From Oscillospiraceae bacterium (GTDB lineage: Bacteria > Bacillota > Clostridia > Oscillospirales > Acutalibacteraceae), in contig WREG01000004.1 in assembly GCA_009779455.1 (NCBI GenBank), forward strand, positions 1 to 21,732: 21,732 nucleotides of DNA, read 5' to 3'. Below the pieces are notes generated by a model, which was not told the origin of the DNA, did not search any database, and saw only the letters and a program-made list of their open reading frames with translations. Position numbers and translations under genes: made by a program. This document shows, piece by piece, positions 8,213 to 15,699 of this stretch; the first letter of the stretch is position 1, and each line of letters opens with the position of its first letter.

Positions 8213-8241
8213 TTGACATACAGGGATAAAAATTGTATAAT
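8213..8241 (+). promoter_or_regulatory. Sigma-A promoter for the 8324 gene
   Basis: Perfect TTGACA (8213-8218) and perfect TATAAT (8236-8241) with 17-bp spacing. The predicted leader is about 75 nt. Confidence 0.82.
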
Positions 8242-8323
8242 AAATTTTGCAAAGATATTATTAAATATACAAAAACGATATGAAACGAAGCGGCCTTAAA
8301 ATTGATTGAGGGGACGTTGAATA

Positions 8324-8521
8324 GTGGAATTAATATACACAAAACAAGCCCTTAAAAGCATTAAATGGTTATCGGCATTGATAAAATTCGTCCCTGTCGA
8401 TATACCGGCAGAGGATGAAATAGAAGCTATAAGAATTGCGGAAGCCCAATATGAAAACGGCGAATATTATAAAGCAAATGAAATTAACTGGGATAATCTC
8501 GATAATATGAATTTAAACTAA
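8324..8521 (+). CDS. Small protein resembling a toxin/antitoxin chimera, 65 aa
   Basis: A GTG start follows GAGGGG at a spacing of about ten. Residues 1-18 (MELIYTKQALKSIKWLSA) resemble the first beta-alpha element of RelE/ParE/YafQ-type toxins. Residues 25-60 (VDIPAEDEIEAIRIAEAQYENGEYYKANEINWD) resemble the acidic tail of RelB/antitoxin-like proteins. The catalytic remainder of the toxin fold is missing, so this looks like a deletion fusion of a TA pair that kept a consensus promoter. It could also be a genuine small regulator. The family comparison is from memory and unverified. Confidence 0.6.
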   Translation: MELIYTKQALKSIKWLSALIKFVPVDIPAEDEIEAIRIAEAQYENGEYYKANEINWDNLDNMNLN

Positions 8522-8524
8522 AAT

Positions 8525-8935
8525 TTAACTAAAAAACATAACAACCTTTGTTTTTGACGGATCGAACGCAGCAGGGTCGTAATACGGCGTTTCATTATCC
8601 CATTTTTGGTGAAAGCGGATAATAAAAGATTCGTGAAGTTCGATTGTCGCGAAAACGCAAAAAGATTTTTCGGGGAAGCGGGATTTTAAATTGTTTAGCA
8701 ACGCTTTCACTAAATTTTCAGCGACTGGAAACAATCGCTCAAATTCATTCTTTTTAACATTGTTTAAAATATGTACATGGTTTTCAACTGCTTCAAAAGC
8801 CGTTTTATCCTCAATATTTTCAATAAAATCAACCCGGCTGTTTTTATAAACGACGAATTCATTCCCGTTTTCGTCCGGGATTGTTTTATAATCGAATAAA
8901 TTTAATAAAATTTCTAAACTGTCAATTATTTTCAT
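8525..8935 (-). CDS. Hypothetical protein, 136 aa
   Basis: A soluble acidic protein with no signal peptide or transmembrane segment. The ATG has an excellent site (CAGGAG, eight bases upstream). The C-terminal half (SFCVFATIELHESFIIRFHQKWDNETPYYDP ... VVMFFS) alternates strands and aromatic residues, in the manner of small immunity-type or DUF proteins, but I do not recognise the family. It converges on the 8324 gene with a three-base gap between stop codons. Confidence 0.7.
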   Translation of the reverse strand: MKIIDSLEILLNLFDYKTIPDENGNEFVVYKNSRVDFIENIEDKTAFEAVENHVHILNNVKKNEFERLFPVAENLVKALLNNLKSRFPEKSFCVFATIELHESFIIRFHQKWDNETPYYDPAAFDPSKTKVVMFFS

Positions 8936-8997
8936 TTTATCATCTCCTGAAAAAAAAAATGGGATATATTATTATATAATTCCACAAAAGCCTTTAC

Positions 8998-9026
8998 TTG
9001 TCAAGCTTTACAATATAAAATATAGA
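8998..9026 (+). promoter_or_regulatory. Divergent promoter pair sharing one -35 region
   Basis: The plus strand has TTGTCA (8998-9003), 17 bp, then TATAGA (9021-9026) towards the Cys-rich peptide. The same bases on the minus strand read CTTGACAAG and supply TTGACA for the 8525-8935 gene, whose -10 would lie near 8975-8980. A GAGAGA/TCTCTC inverted repeat (9025-9041) lies next to the plus-strand start point. Confidence 0.5.
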
Positions 9027-9070
9027 GAGAGTTTATCTCTCAAAAAAATTTGGAAGGAATTGAAAATAAC

Positions 9071-9397
9071 ATGAAAAAATTACTTGCGGTTTTATTATCC
9101 GCCCTTATGCTCGCATCTCTTGCCGGTATTGCCGCGATGGCGGCTCCCCCTGACTGCGAATGCTCGTGCAAATGCAGAGACTGCGTCGGATGCGACGAAA
9201 GATGCATATGCGATTGCGTGCCGCCCTTTGGCGCCTGCCATAAAAATATTGACGCCGATGGTGACGGTTATTGCGATTTCTGCGGCCACATTATTATCTG
9301 CGGCTGCTGTAATGAACATAGGCATTCAAACTCTTTTATTGACCTCATAGCTTGTTTCTTCTGCCGCATATGGCAATTCTTTAGCAGCTTGTTTTAG
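9071..9397 (+). CDS. Secreted cysteine-rich small protein, 108 aa
   Basis: From the ATG at 9071 (GGAAGG upstream) the product has a Sec signal peptide ending ...GIAAMA|APPD. A dense Cys cluster follows (CECSCKCRDCVGCDERCICDC, alternating single-residue and longer gaps), then DADGDGYCDFCGH, a motif common in clostridial surface proteins, then CGCCNEHRH. It ends in a hydrophobic tail, DLIACFFCRIWQFFSSLF. The mature protein is about one-fifth Cys, suggesting metal binding or disulfides. The 9050 TTG would put residues before the signal and is not preferred. A hairpin follows immediately. Confidence 0.8.
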   Translation: MKKLLAVLLSALMLASLAGIAAMAAPPDCECSCKCRDCVGCDERCICDCVPPFGACHKNIDADGDGYCDFCGHIIICGCCNEHRHSNSFIDLIACFFCRIWQFFSSLF

Positions 9398-9426
9398 TAG
9401 GGGACGATGCTCTCATCGTCCCTTAC
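9397..9426 (+). terminator. Hairpin after the Cys-rich gene; member of a GTAGGGGACG repeat family
   Basis: GTAGGGGACGATG (9397-9409) pairs with CATCGTCCCTTAC (9414-9426), 13 bp with one G-U and loop CTCT, followed by ATTTT. It overlaps the last base of the stop codon. The same sequence family recurs at 11264 and 11316. Confidence 0.7.
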
Positions 9427-9446
9427 ATTTTCCATATCCGAGCATT

Positions 9447-10733
9447 TTATAATTCTCTGATAATCCGATTAGAGGATTTTATGGCTTCATATTTCACCTT
9501 CTCAATATCAATCGTAGTGTATCCCCCGTCCTTATAAAGAACTTTCCCGTCAACCATTGTCATAACAACGTCGCTCCCCTCGGCGGCATAGACAAGGTTG
9601 TTAACCATATCGGTTTTTGGCCGCATGTGGGGCTTGTCTACGTCAAGGACAATCAAATCCGCTTTCATGCCCTGCTGTATTGCCCCGCTGTCAGCCCTCC
9701 CTTGGGCCATCGCGCCGTTTATGGTCGCCGCCCGCAGGGCTTCGGCGGGGGTGACGGCGGCGGGGTCGCGGAAAGCGCCTTTTGAAAGGAGCGAAAACAG
9801 GTAAAGGCTGCGGAAGCCGTTCAAATTGTTGCCGCTGGCCGCGCCGTCGGTGCCTATGCACACGTTTACCCCTTTTTCGAGAAGTTTTGGCAGGGGCAGA
9901 AAGCCGCTTGCGAGCTTCATATTGCTCGACGGGTTCGCCGCGACGGACACATTCTTCGCTTTCAGTATCTCAATGTCATTATCCTCAACATAAACGCAGT
10001 GCGCCGCCGTGGCATTGCTCTCAAACAGCCCGCAATCGAGGAAATACTCAGCGGGCGTTTTTTTATGCCTCATTTTACAGTCATTATGCTCTTTTTCCGT
10101 CTCTGAAAGATGTATATGCGCGTTCGCCCCGCGCTCCAGGGCGGCCGCCGCGGCTTCACGGACGACCCGCTCGGTGGACGTGTACTCCCCGTGTACGCAG
10201 AGGTCGATTTTTATGCGCCCGTTTTCGCTGTTGCGGTAATTTTTGAAAAGGCTGTCGAATTCCGCGTAGCAGGGCAGGTCATAATAGGAACTGCCGTCGA
10301 AGCAGACGCAGGAAACGCTGATATTGCTTTTTATCCCGCTTTCCGCTGCTGCTTTCACCATATATTCGCCCTGCATATACATATCGGAATAAGAAACCGT
10401 GCCGAAACGGAGCATTTCAGCTATACCCAGCATTGTGCCGTTGTAGATGTCCTCCCCGGTGAGTTTTGCCTCGAAGGGGAAGACCCTTTCGTTGAGCCAT
10501 CTGTCAAGGGTCAGGTTTTCCGCGTAGCCGCGCAGCAATGTCATGGCGGCGTGGCTGTGGGCGTTGAAAAGCCCGCTCATCAAAAGTTTGTTTTTCCCGA
10601 TGTATTTTTCGCCGTAATCTCTGGCGGGCGCGGTTTCGCAGGCATATTCAATCCTGTCGCCTTTTACGCCTATAAACATATTCTCTTTTACGGAAAAATC
10701 CGGGGCCAATACCGCGATGTTTTCAAACAACAT
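9447..10733 (-). CDS. mtaD: Amidohydrolase, MTA/SAH-type adenosine deaminase
   Basis: A cytosolic metal-dependent deaminase of the TrzA/SsnA/MtaD group, probably converting 5'-methylthioadenosine or S-adenosylhomocysteine to the inosyl product (EC 3.5.4.28/31). Ligand motifs are in order: FNAHSHAAM (HxH), HIHLSETEKE, TAAHCVY, and IGTDGAASGNNLN with the catalytic Asp. The C-terminal GMKADLIVLDVDKPHMRP closes the composite beta domain. Start choice: the ATG at 10745 touches the AAGG site, whereas the ATG at 10733 (MLFENIAVL) is eleven bases from it and gives 428 aa. Substrate cannot be settled; guanine or cytosine deaminases are less likely. Confidence 0.88.
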   Translation of the reverse strand: MLFENIAVLAPDFSVKENMFIGVKGDRIEYACETAPARDYGEKYIGKNKLLMSGLFNAHSHAAMTLLRGYAENLTLDRWLNERVFPFEAKLTGEDIYNGTMLGIAEMLRFGTVSYSDMYMQGEYMVKAAAESGIKSNISVSCVCFDGSSYYDLPCYAEFDSLFKNYRNSENGRIKIDLCVHGEYTSTERVVREAAAAALERGANAHIHLSETEKEHNDCKMRHKKTPAEYFLDCGLFESNATAAHCVYVEDNDIEILKAKNVSVAANPSSNMKLASGFLPLPKLLEKGVNVCIGTDGAASGNNLNGFRSLYLFSLLSKGAFRDPAAVTPAEALRAATINGAMAQGRADSGAIQQGMKADLIVLDVDKPHMRPKTDMVNNLVYAAEGSDVVMTMVDGKVLYKDGGYTTIDIEKVKYEAIKSSNRIIREL

Positions 10734-10767
10734 AACAAATTTCATCCTTAAATAATAATATATTGCA

Positions 10768-10796
10768 ATTTTAACCCTTTTAGATTAAAAAATCAA
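10768..10796 (-). promoter_or_regulatory. mtaD promoter
   Basis: On the minus strand, TTGATT (10796-10791) and TAAAAT (10773-10768), 17 bp apart. It is divergent from the zapA promoter, and the two -35 boxes lie only 11 bp apart. Confidence 0.6.
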
Positions 10797-10807
10797 TAAA
10801 TTTTCTC

Positions 10808-10836
10808 TTGATAAAAATATTTATTTATTGTATAAT
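10808..10836 (+). promoter_or_regulatory. zapA promoter
   Basis: TTGATA (10808-10813), 17 bp, TATAAT (10831-10836). Confidence 0.72.
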
Positions 10837-10879
10837 ATAATATGTGGCAATATATAATGCATTAAGGATGGTCATAACC

Positions 10880-11233
10880 ATGGAAAAAAGTACGGTAAAA
10901 ATTACAATATGCGGGGCGAATTATTTCATAAATACGGACGACAAGCCGGAATATGTCGAATCCTTGGGCGCGCAGCTGGACGAGCGGCTCTCTAAAATCC
11001 TGAAGTCGGGCAGCCATATCTCCGTGACCCAGGCGGCGATTCTGACGGCCCTCCAGTTCGCCGACCTGGCGAAAAAGGCCGAGGACACAGCCGACAACCT
11101 GCGCTCTCAATTAAAGGATTACCTTGAGGACGCCGCGAAGGCTCGCTCGGAACGGGATTTTTACAGGCGCGAGGCTGACAGGCTAAAGGCCGGCGGGGGG
11201 AATAATTCGGGGCAGAATAATATTTGGAACTGA
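10880..11233 (+). CDS. zapA: Cell division protein ZapA
   Basis: A small coiled-coil protein that binds FtsZ and bundles Z-ring filaments at midcell. The 117-aa product starts MEKSTVKITICGANYFINTDD, the typical beta-strand opening. The conserved YVESLGAQLDERLSKIL and a helix with TALQFADLAKKAEDTADNLRSQLKDYLED (coiled coil) follow, then a polar tail. The ATG at 10880 is used since AAGGA lies eleven bases upstream; upstream ATGs touch the ribosome site or add a non-family extension. It is followed by the 28-bp inverted repeat. Confidence 0.9.
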   Translation: MEKSTVKITICGANYFINTDDKPEYVESLGAQLDERLSKILKSGSHISVTQAAILTALQFADLAKKAEDTADNLRSQLKDYLEDAAKARSERDFYRREADRLKAGGGNNSGQNNIWN

Positions 11234-11263
11234 TTTTAAAATGCAAAAATAAAGAACCATCAC

Positions 11264-11343
11264 GTAGGGGACGACGCCCTCGGCGTCCCGTGTTACGGCG
11301 ATATCTGACCTGAAAACGGGACGCCGAGGGCGTCGTCCCCTAC
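11264..11343. repeat. Perfect 28-bp inverted repeat with 24-bp spacer
   Basis: Arms 11264-11291 and 11316-11343 are exact reverse complements, starting GTAGGGGACGACGCC. Each arm can also fold on itself (GGGACG...CGTCCC). The arm is a diverged copy of the hairpin at 9397-9426. It lies between zapA and dut. It could act as a terminator or transcript stabiliser, but the architecture is that of a dispersed repeat inserted as an inverted pair. Nothing else is evident in 11234-11430. Confidence 0.93.
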
Positions 11344-11430
11344 AAGTTTTGTGCAAATCGTCATTTGCAATTTCATTTTGTAACAGTTTGGCAGGTCTTG
11401 TGTCCGCCCGATTTAGGATAGTTATATAAT

Positions 11431-11865
11431 ATGGATATATTAATAAAAAAGTTGTCTGAAAACGCCATAACCCCAAAAAAAGCCACGGCGGGGAGCGCGG
11501 GGTTTGACCTTTGCGCTTGCATAGACGAACCTGTTGTCATAAAACCGCGAAAAAGCGTCCCTATCCCTACGGGGATAGCCGTTTCCGTACCTGAAGGCCA
11601 CGCAGCCTTTATTTTCGCCCGCAGCGGCCTGGCCTTCAAACACGGCGTCACCCCCGTGAACTGCGTGGGCGTGATCGACAGCGACTACAGGGGCGAGGTC
11701 ATCGCGGGGCTTTTCAACCACTTTGACGCGGATTTTACTGTAAACCCCGGCGAGAGGATAGCCCAGATGTGCGTGATGCCTGTGCCGGATTGCGAAATCG
11801 TTGAAGCGGACAGCCTTGGGGATACGGTGCGGGGCGAAGGCGGGTTTGGGTCGACAGGGGTTTAA
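11431..11865 (+). CDS. dut: Deoxyuridine 5'-triphosphate nucleotidohydrolase (dUTPase)
   Basis: Hydrolyses dUTP to dUMP + PPi (EC 3.6.1.23), keeping uracil out of DNA and supplying dUMP for dTMP. The 144 residues carry all five trimeric dUTPase motifs in order: AGSAGFDLCA, ARSGLA, GVIDSDYRGEV, ERIAQMCVMP and the P-loop-like RGEGGFGSTG at the C-terminus. The catalytic Asp is in the third motif. The ribosome site is weak, and a TATAAT directly abuts the ATG, so expression may depend on a distal promoter. A 57-codon ORF starts eight bases after the stop. Confidence 0.96.
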   Translation: MDILIKKLSENAITPKKATAGSAGFDLCACIDEPVVIKPRKSVPIPTGIAVSVPEGHAAFIFARSGLAFKHGVTPVNCVGVIDSDYRGEVIAGLFNHFDADFTVNPGERIAQMCVMPVPDCEIVEADSLGDTVRGEGGFGSTGV

Positions 11866-11872
11866 ATAAAAT

Positions 11873-12046
11873 ATGAAATATGACTTTTCGCATGATTCGA
11901 TAAAGAACACGAAAGAATTTGATTATTATTCGCCGGATGACATAATCTCTATAAAAAATGCTGAACATGAAATAGAAAACGGGAATTGTGTTTCATTTGC
12001 TTCTGCTGAAAAATTAATGGCGAATTTAATGCAGAATAAAAATTAA
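11873..12046 (+). CDS. Small antitoxin-like protein, 57 aa
   Basis: The ORF (MKYDFSHDSIKNTKEFDYYSPDDIISIKNAEHEIENGNCVSFASAEKLMANLMQNKN, written here only as its outline: acidic N-half, then a helix with KNAEHEIENG and a SAEKLM tail) begins eight bases after dut, with AGGGG upstream. The segment IKNAEHEIENGNCVSF recalls the C-terminal region of RelB/Phd-like antitoxins and the tail of the 8324 product (IRIAEAQYENGEYY). No toxin partner is adjacent. It may be an orphan antitoxin or an unrelated small protein. Confidence 0.5.
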   Translation: MKYDFSHDSIKNTKEFDYYSPDDIISIKNAEHEIENGNCVSFASAEKLMANLMQNKN

Positions 12047-12066
12047 AATATTAAAGGTTGCATAAA

Positions 12067-12732
12067 ATGAAAAGATTGTTTTGCGGTTTAACCATTATAT
12101 TATTAATAGCAACCCTATTAAACGGTTGTGGGCAAAAAATTATAGGAATACCTTATATATTAAATTACACGGAACTTGACATAGAAGGCCTATATGCCGG
12201 TATCGCGGACACAGTTAAACCGGCTGACGGCAAGCTTTATGCCACGCCTCAAACCATGACGTTTTATGTGGATTCTAACGATAAATCCATGTTGATATGC
12301 GATATATATTATAAAAAAATTTTTTTAGGAATGGAAAAATCTTATTCTTACAGTTCGTTTGCGTATAGCGATTATTTGTTCTTATTAAACAAAAAAAATC
12401 TTTTAGAAATTGACAATAAATTATTTTTCGACTTCCTGAAAAGTTTGTCGTTTATTCCTTGGGATTATATTTTCGAAAATACGCCGGGGCAACCGAATAG
12501 ATACGATATTCGTTATGAAAGCGAAATTAACGAGACATATATAGATGAAAATTTGACGGATTATTATACTGTGTCGTCAAAAGGGATTAAAAAAATATCG
12601 TCTGAAGATGTTTTAGAAAGCAAACATATGATATATAGTGTAAACCCCGCATATTCCAATAAAGATGAAGATTCATTGTACGGCTATAATTATTTTTACT
12701 TTTTTATTGACCCGGATTTGTGGGAATCTTGA
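12067..12732 (+). CDS. Lipoprotein of unknown function, 221 aa
   Basis: The ATG at 12067 follows AAAGG by nine bases. MKRLFCGLTIILLIATLLNGC is a lipoprotein signal with the lipidated Cys at 21. The mature domain is strongly aromatic (many Tyr and Phe: YYKKIFLG, YSYSSFAYSDYLFLL, GYNYFYFFIDPDLW), AT-rich, and unlike the flanking housekeeping genes in composition. I do not recognise the family. It ends 13 nt before argS and lies in the same direction, so it may be co-transcribed with it. Confidence 0.75.
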   Translation: MKRLFCGLTIILLIATLLNGCGQKIIGIPYILNYTELDIEGLYAGIADTVKPADGKLYATPQTMTFYVDSNDKSMLICDIYYKKIFLGMEKSYSYSSFAYSDYLFLLNKKNLLEIDNKLFFDFLKSLSFIPWDYIFENTPGQPNRYDIRYESEINETYIDENLTDYYTVSSKGIKKISSEDVLESKHMIYSVNPAYSNKDEDSLYGYNYFYFFIDPDLWES

Positions 12733-12745
12733 AAGGAAGCAACAA

Positions 12746-14431
12746 ATGAGCTGCATTGTAACAACCGCGCACAACCAAATGAAAACCATAATAAAATCCG
12801 CCGCCGAAACGGCAATTAAAAAAGGCGATTTGCCGGGCGCGGAAATCCCGGAATTCAATATCGAAATCCCCCCCGACAGCAAATTCGGGGATTTTTCAAC
12901 CAATGCCGCAATGGCGTCGGCGAGGGCTTTCCGCATGGCCCCTGCAAAAATCGCGGGGGTTTTAATCGAAAACATGAACCTCGGCGGCACTTATTTTGAA
13001 AGATGCGAGACTGCCGGGGCGGGGTTCATCAACTTTTTCCTGAATCCGGGGTATTATTCCGATATCCTCCTTGACGTATGCGAAAAAGCGGGGGATTACG
13101 GCAAAAGCGCATTCGGGGAAGGAAAAAAAGCGCTGGTCGAGTTCGTTTCGGCGAACCCCACCGGGCCTATGCACATAGGCAACGCACGGGGCGGGGCGCT
13201 GGGGGACTGTCTGGCCGAGGTGATGTCTTGGGCGGGCTATTATGTCGAGCGGGAATTTTACGTCAACGACGCGGGCAACCAGATCGAAAAATTCGCCCTG
13301 TCCCTTGAAACGCGCTACCTCCAGCTTTACAAAGACGGCGTGGAGATGCCCGAGGACGCGTACCATGGGCAGGATATAGCGGATCACGCCAAAAATTTCG
13401 CGGACGTTCACGGCGATAAATATGTCGAAGCGGAACAAAGCGAAAGGCGGGAAGCCCTTGTGGATTATGCCCTGCCGCTCAATATGGCGGCCCTTGAAAC
13501 CGATTTGCTGAAATACCGCATAAAATACGATACATGGTTTTTGGAAAGCTCCTTATATAAAAGCGGCGCGGTCGATAAAATATTGGCCATTTTAAAGGAA
13601 AGCGTTTATACTTACGAAAATGAGGGGGCCCTTTGGTTCAAGGCGACGGAATTCGGATGCGAAAAAGATTTCGTTTTGATCCGTTCCAACGGTATTCCGA
13701 CATATATCGTGCCCGACATAGCGTATCATTACAATAAGCTCGTCGAGCGCGGGTTTGATGTGGCGATTGACGTGCTGGGTGCCGACCACCACGGGCACAG
13801 CCTTCGTTTGAACCCTACCGTAGAGGCTTTTATAGCAAAGGGCAGGCTTGAAATTGTCCTGATGCAGATGGTCAACCTCGTAAGCGGCAGCGAAACCATA
13901 AAGCTTTCAAAGCGCTCGGGCAAGGCTATAACCCTTGTCACGCTTTTGGACGAGGTGTCCGTGGACGCGGCGCGGTTTTTCTTCAATTACAGGGAGGCGA
14001 ACACCCACTGCGATTTCGACCTCGACCTTGCCGTTGAAAAATCCTCCGAAAACCCCGTATACTACTGCCAGTACGCCCAAGCGCGGATTTGCAGCATTTT
14101 AAAGAAGCTGAACGAGAAAAATATCGACACGGAGGCTGTAAACGCCGAAAACCTTAAATTATTGGACAGCACGGAAGAAAAAGAGCTGATAAAACATATC
14201 GCTTCATTGACTGGCGAGATAGAAACGGCGGCGAAAACACGCAACCCTTCGAAAATCACGAAATACGCGATGGAACTGGCGGCACTGTTCCATAAATTCT
14301 ACAACCAGTGCCGTGTTGATACTGAGGACGAAGCTTTAAGGGGCGCGAGGATAACCCTTTGCTCCGCCGTGCGGCAGACGATGAAGAATGTGCTGGGGAT
14401 ATTGAAAATCGACGCGCCGGAGCAGATGTAG
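12746..14431 (+). CDS. argS: Arginyl-tRNA synthetase
   Basis: Charges tRNA-Arg with arginine (EC 6.1.1.19, class Ia). From the ATG at 12746 (GAAAGGA upstream) it has 561 residues, the usual length. Order: N-terminal tRNA-binding Add1 domain (about 1-110, with KFGDFSTNAAM), FVSANPTGPMHIGNARGG with the HIGH-type HIGN at 143-146, EFYVNDAGNQIEKF, VLGADHHGHSLRL, MVNLVSGSETIKLSKRSGKAITL with the KMSK-type KLSK at about 386, then the helical DALR anticodon-binding domain ending in LFHKFYNQCRV. A start at 12665 would overlap the lipoprotein gene and is rejected. Confidence 0.97.
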   Translation: MSCIVTTAHNQMKTIIKSAAETAIKKGDLPGAEIPEFNIEIPPDSKFGDFSTNAAMASARAFRMAPAKIAGVLIENMNLGGTYFERCETAGAGFINFFLNPGYYSDILLDVCEKAGDYGKSAFGEGKKALVEFVSANPTGPMHIGNARGGALGDCLAEVMSWAGYYVEREFYVNDAGNQIEKFALSLETRYLQLYKDGVEMPEDAYHGQDIADHAKNFADVHGDKYVEAEQSERREALVDYALPLNMAALETDLLKYRIKYDTWFLESSLYKSGAVDKILAILKESVYTYENEGALWFKATEFGCEKDFVLIRSNGIPTYIVPDIAYHYNKLVERGFDVAIDVLGADHHGHSLRLNPTVEAFIAKGRLEIVLMQMVNLVSGSETIKLSKRSGKAITLVTLLDEVSVDAARFFFNYREANTHCDFDLDLAVEKSSENPVYYCQYAQARICSILKKLNEKNIDTEAVNAENLKLLDSTEEKELIKHIASLTGEIETAAKTRNPSKITKYAMELAALFHKFYNQCRVDTEDEALRGARITLCSAVRQTMKNVLGILKIDAPEQM

Positions 14432-14432
14432 C

Positions 14433-14460
14433 GGTTAGTGATCAGTGGTTAGTGTTTAGA
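14433..14460. repeat. Degenerate 7-bp tandem repeat, locus 3
   Basis: Units GTTAGTG, ATCAGTG, GTTAGTG and TTTAGAA follow directly after the argS stop. It carries the complement (14435-14449) of the 15-mer at 1113-1127. Confidence 0.65.
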
Positions 14461-14494
14461 AAGTTTATATACAACGCAGACTGGAGCAAATAAT

Positions 14495-15421
14495 TTGCTG
14501 GATTTAAACTGGGAACGTTATATCCCAATTATTGATATTAAGCCCGGCGAACTAAAAAGCATATTTGCCGAATTCGACAATACGCTGGCTGTCACGGATT
14601 TTAACGCGATACGGCTTGGATGCCAAAACAGCAATTTTGCCGTTAACACAAATAAAGGCAAATTCTTATTAAGGTTTGTTAAGACAGGCGGCCTTAATAA
14701 CGAAAAAATCGCTTTTGAATTGGTACACGACAAAATAAACGTCCCGAGCCTATTGTTTCACACCACGAAGGAATACGCGGAGATTTTTATATACGAATAT
14801 ATTGACGGCGTTTCTTTGCAAAAGCTTATTATTGAAAACGGCCAATGTGAATATCCTTTACTGGGGCAAGTCGCGAAGGCCGCCGCTGCCATACACAATA
14901 TCCCAAAGGAAGAAACAGCCGGGCTCGCGGCATTTGACGTGCCGCCCTATGAATTGTGGTACGATTGTTTTTTAGACGATGGAACGGCAAGAGCTTTAAT
15001 AGGCGAAAAAATGCGCGAAAGGTTACGGCGGCTGGTTTCAGACAAACAAAAATTCATATCTGAAATCAATAGCTATAAGTCATTTATCCATTGCGACTTC
15101 CGGCCCGCGAATATGCTTGCTGACGAACATAGCCAAGTGTTTTTTGTTGACTGGGAAAGCGCGTGGCGGGGGCATACTTTAGCTGATATAGGCCAGTTTT
15201 TTAGATACCGCCGGTTTTTTAGCGACGCTCACATTGAATTATTTGAGCAGGTTTATAATACATACGCAAACCGAAAGCTTCCCGGCAATTGGTTCGAGCT
15301 TTCCCTGTTCAGGGATTTAATCAACCCGTTGCAGCTGCTCTCATCAAATCAAAAGGCACCATTGCGGAACGCGGATTTAATAAACATAATTGAAGGGGCA
15401 TTGGATTATTGGGGTTATTAA
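14495..15421 (+). CDS. Aminoglycoside phosphotransferase / choline kinase-fold protein
   Basis: A 308-aa protein with a TTG start, eight bases after GGAG. It has the protein-kinase-like APH fold: an N-lobe with GCQNSNFAV and FLLRFVKTGG, a hinge FIYEYIDGVSL, the Brenner motif HCDFRPANML (199-208; catalytic Asp201, Asn206), and the metal-binding VDWESA (Asp219), followed by HTLADIGQFFRYRRFF. It phosphorylates a small hydroxyl-bearing molecule; the substrate is unknown. Drug resistance should not be assumed, since most members of this group in Clostridia are of unknown substrate. It lies between argS and a broken antitoxin gene, with its own spacing. Confidence 0.85.
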   Translation: MLDLNWERYIPIIDIKPGELKSIFAEFDNTLAVTDFNAIRLGCQNSNFAVNTNKGKFLLRFVKTGGLNNEKIAFELVHDKINVPSLLFHTTKEYAEIFIYEYIDGVSLQKLIIENGQCEYPLLGQVAKAAAAIHNIPKEETAGLAAFDVPPYELWYDCFLDDGTARALIGEKMRERLRRLVSDKQKFISEINSYKSFIHCDFRPANMLADEHSQVFFVDWESAWRGHTLADIGQFFRYRRFFSDAHIELFEQVYNTYANRKLPGNWFELSLFRDLINPLQLLSSNQKAPLRNADLINIIEGALDYWGY

Positions 15422-15457
15422 GATTTTGCATAAAAACACTAGGATGGGGAGATTTTT

Positions 15458-15699
15458 ATGGAATATGTAAGACAAATTGTTGACAGCGAATTATTGGATA
15501 AACTCCAGCTTCCGCGGCATTTACGCAACCGCAAGGTGGAAGTGATCGTATTGCCGACGGAAGAACACGTTAAAAGCAAAAAAAACCGGTTAATAACTTA
15601 ATCGGCATATTGCACTAATATGCCAACCCGGATTTGATTCCTTTGGAAAAAGAAGCATGGGCAATGGCGATGAAAAGTAAACATGGACAAAAATACTGA
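15458..15699 (+). pseudogene. Decayed antitoxin gene (frameshift plus nonsense)
   Basis: The intact N-terminal frame (ATG 15458, GGGGAG upstream) encodes MEYVRQIVDSELLDKLQLP...RKVEVIVLP, typical of small AbrB-like/PIN-partner antitoxins of Clostridia, and stops at 15601. In another frame GILH-stop-YANPDLIPLEKEAW (15604-15669) gives the typical C-terminus. Restoring one A to the eight-A run at 15578-15585 joins the frames; the TAA at 15616 remains as a nonsense codon. The reading ends at 15699, inside smpB. No toxin gene follows. The family assignment is from memory. Confidence 0.7.

Noticed and set aside
11425..11430. TATAAT directly before the dut ATG as a leaderless promoter
   Set aside because: No -35 at a suitable distance and transcription would start inside the gene.
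14495..15421. Antibiotic resistance gene
   Set aside because: The APH fold is clear, but the substrate cannot be inferred and no resistance subfamily is recognised.
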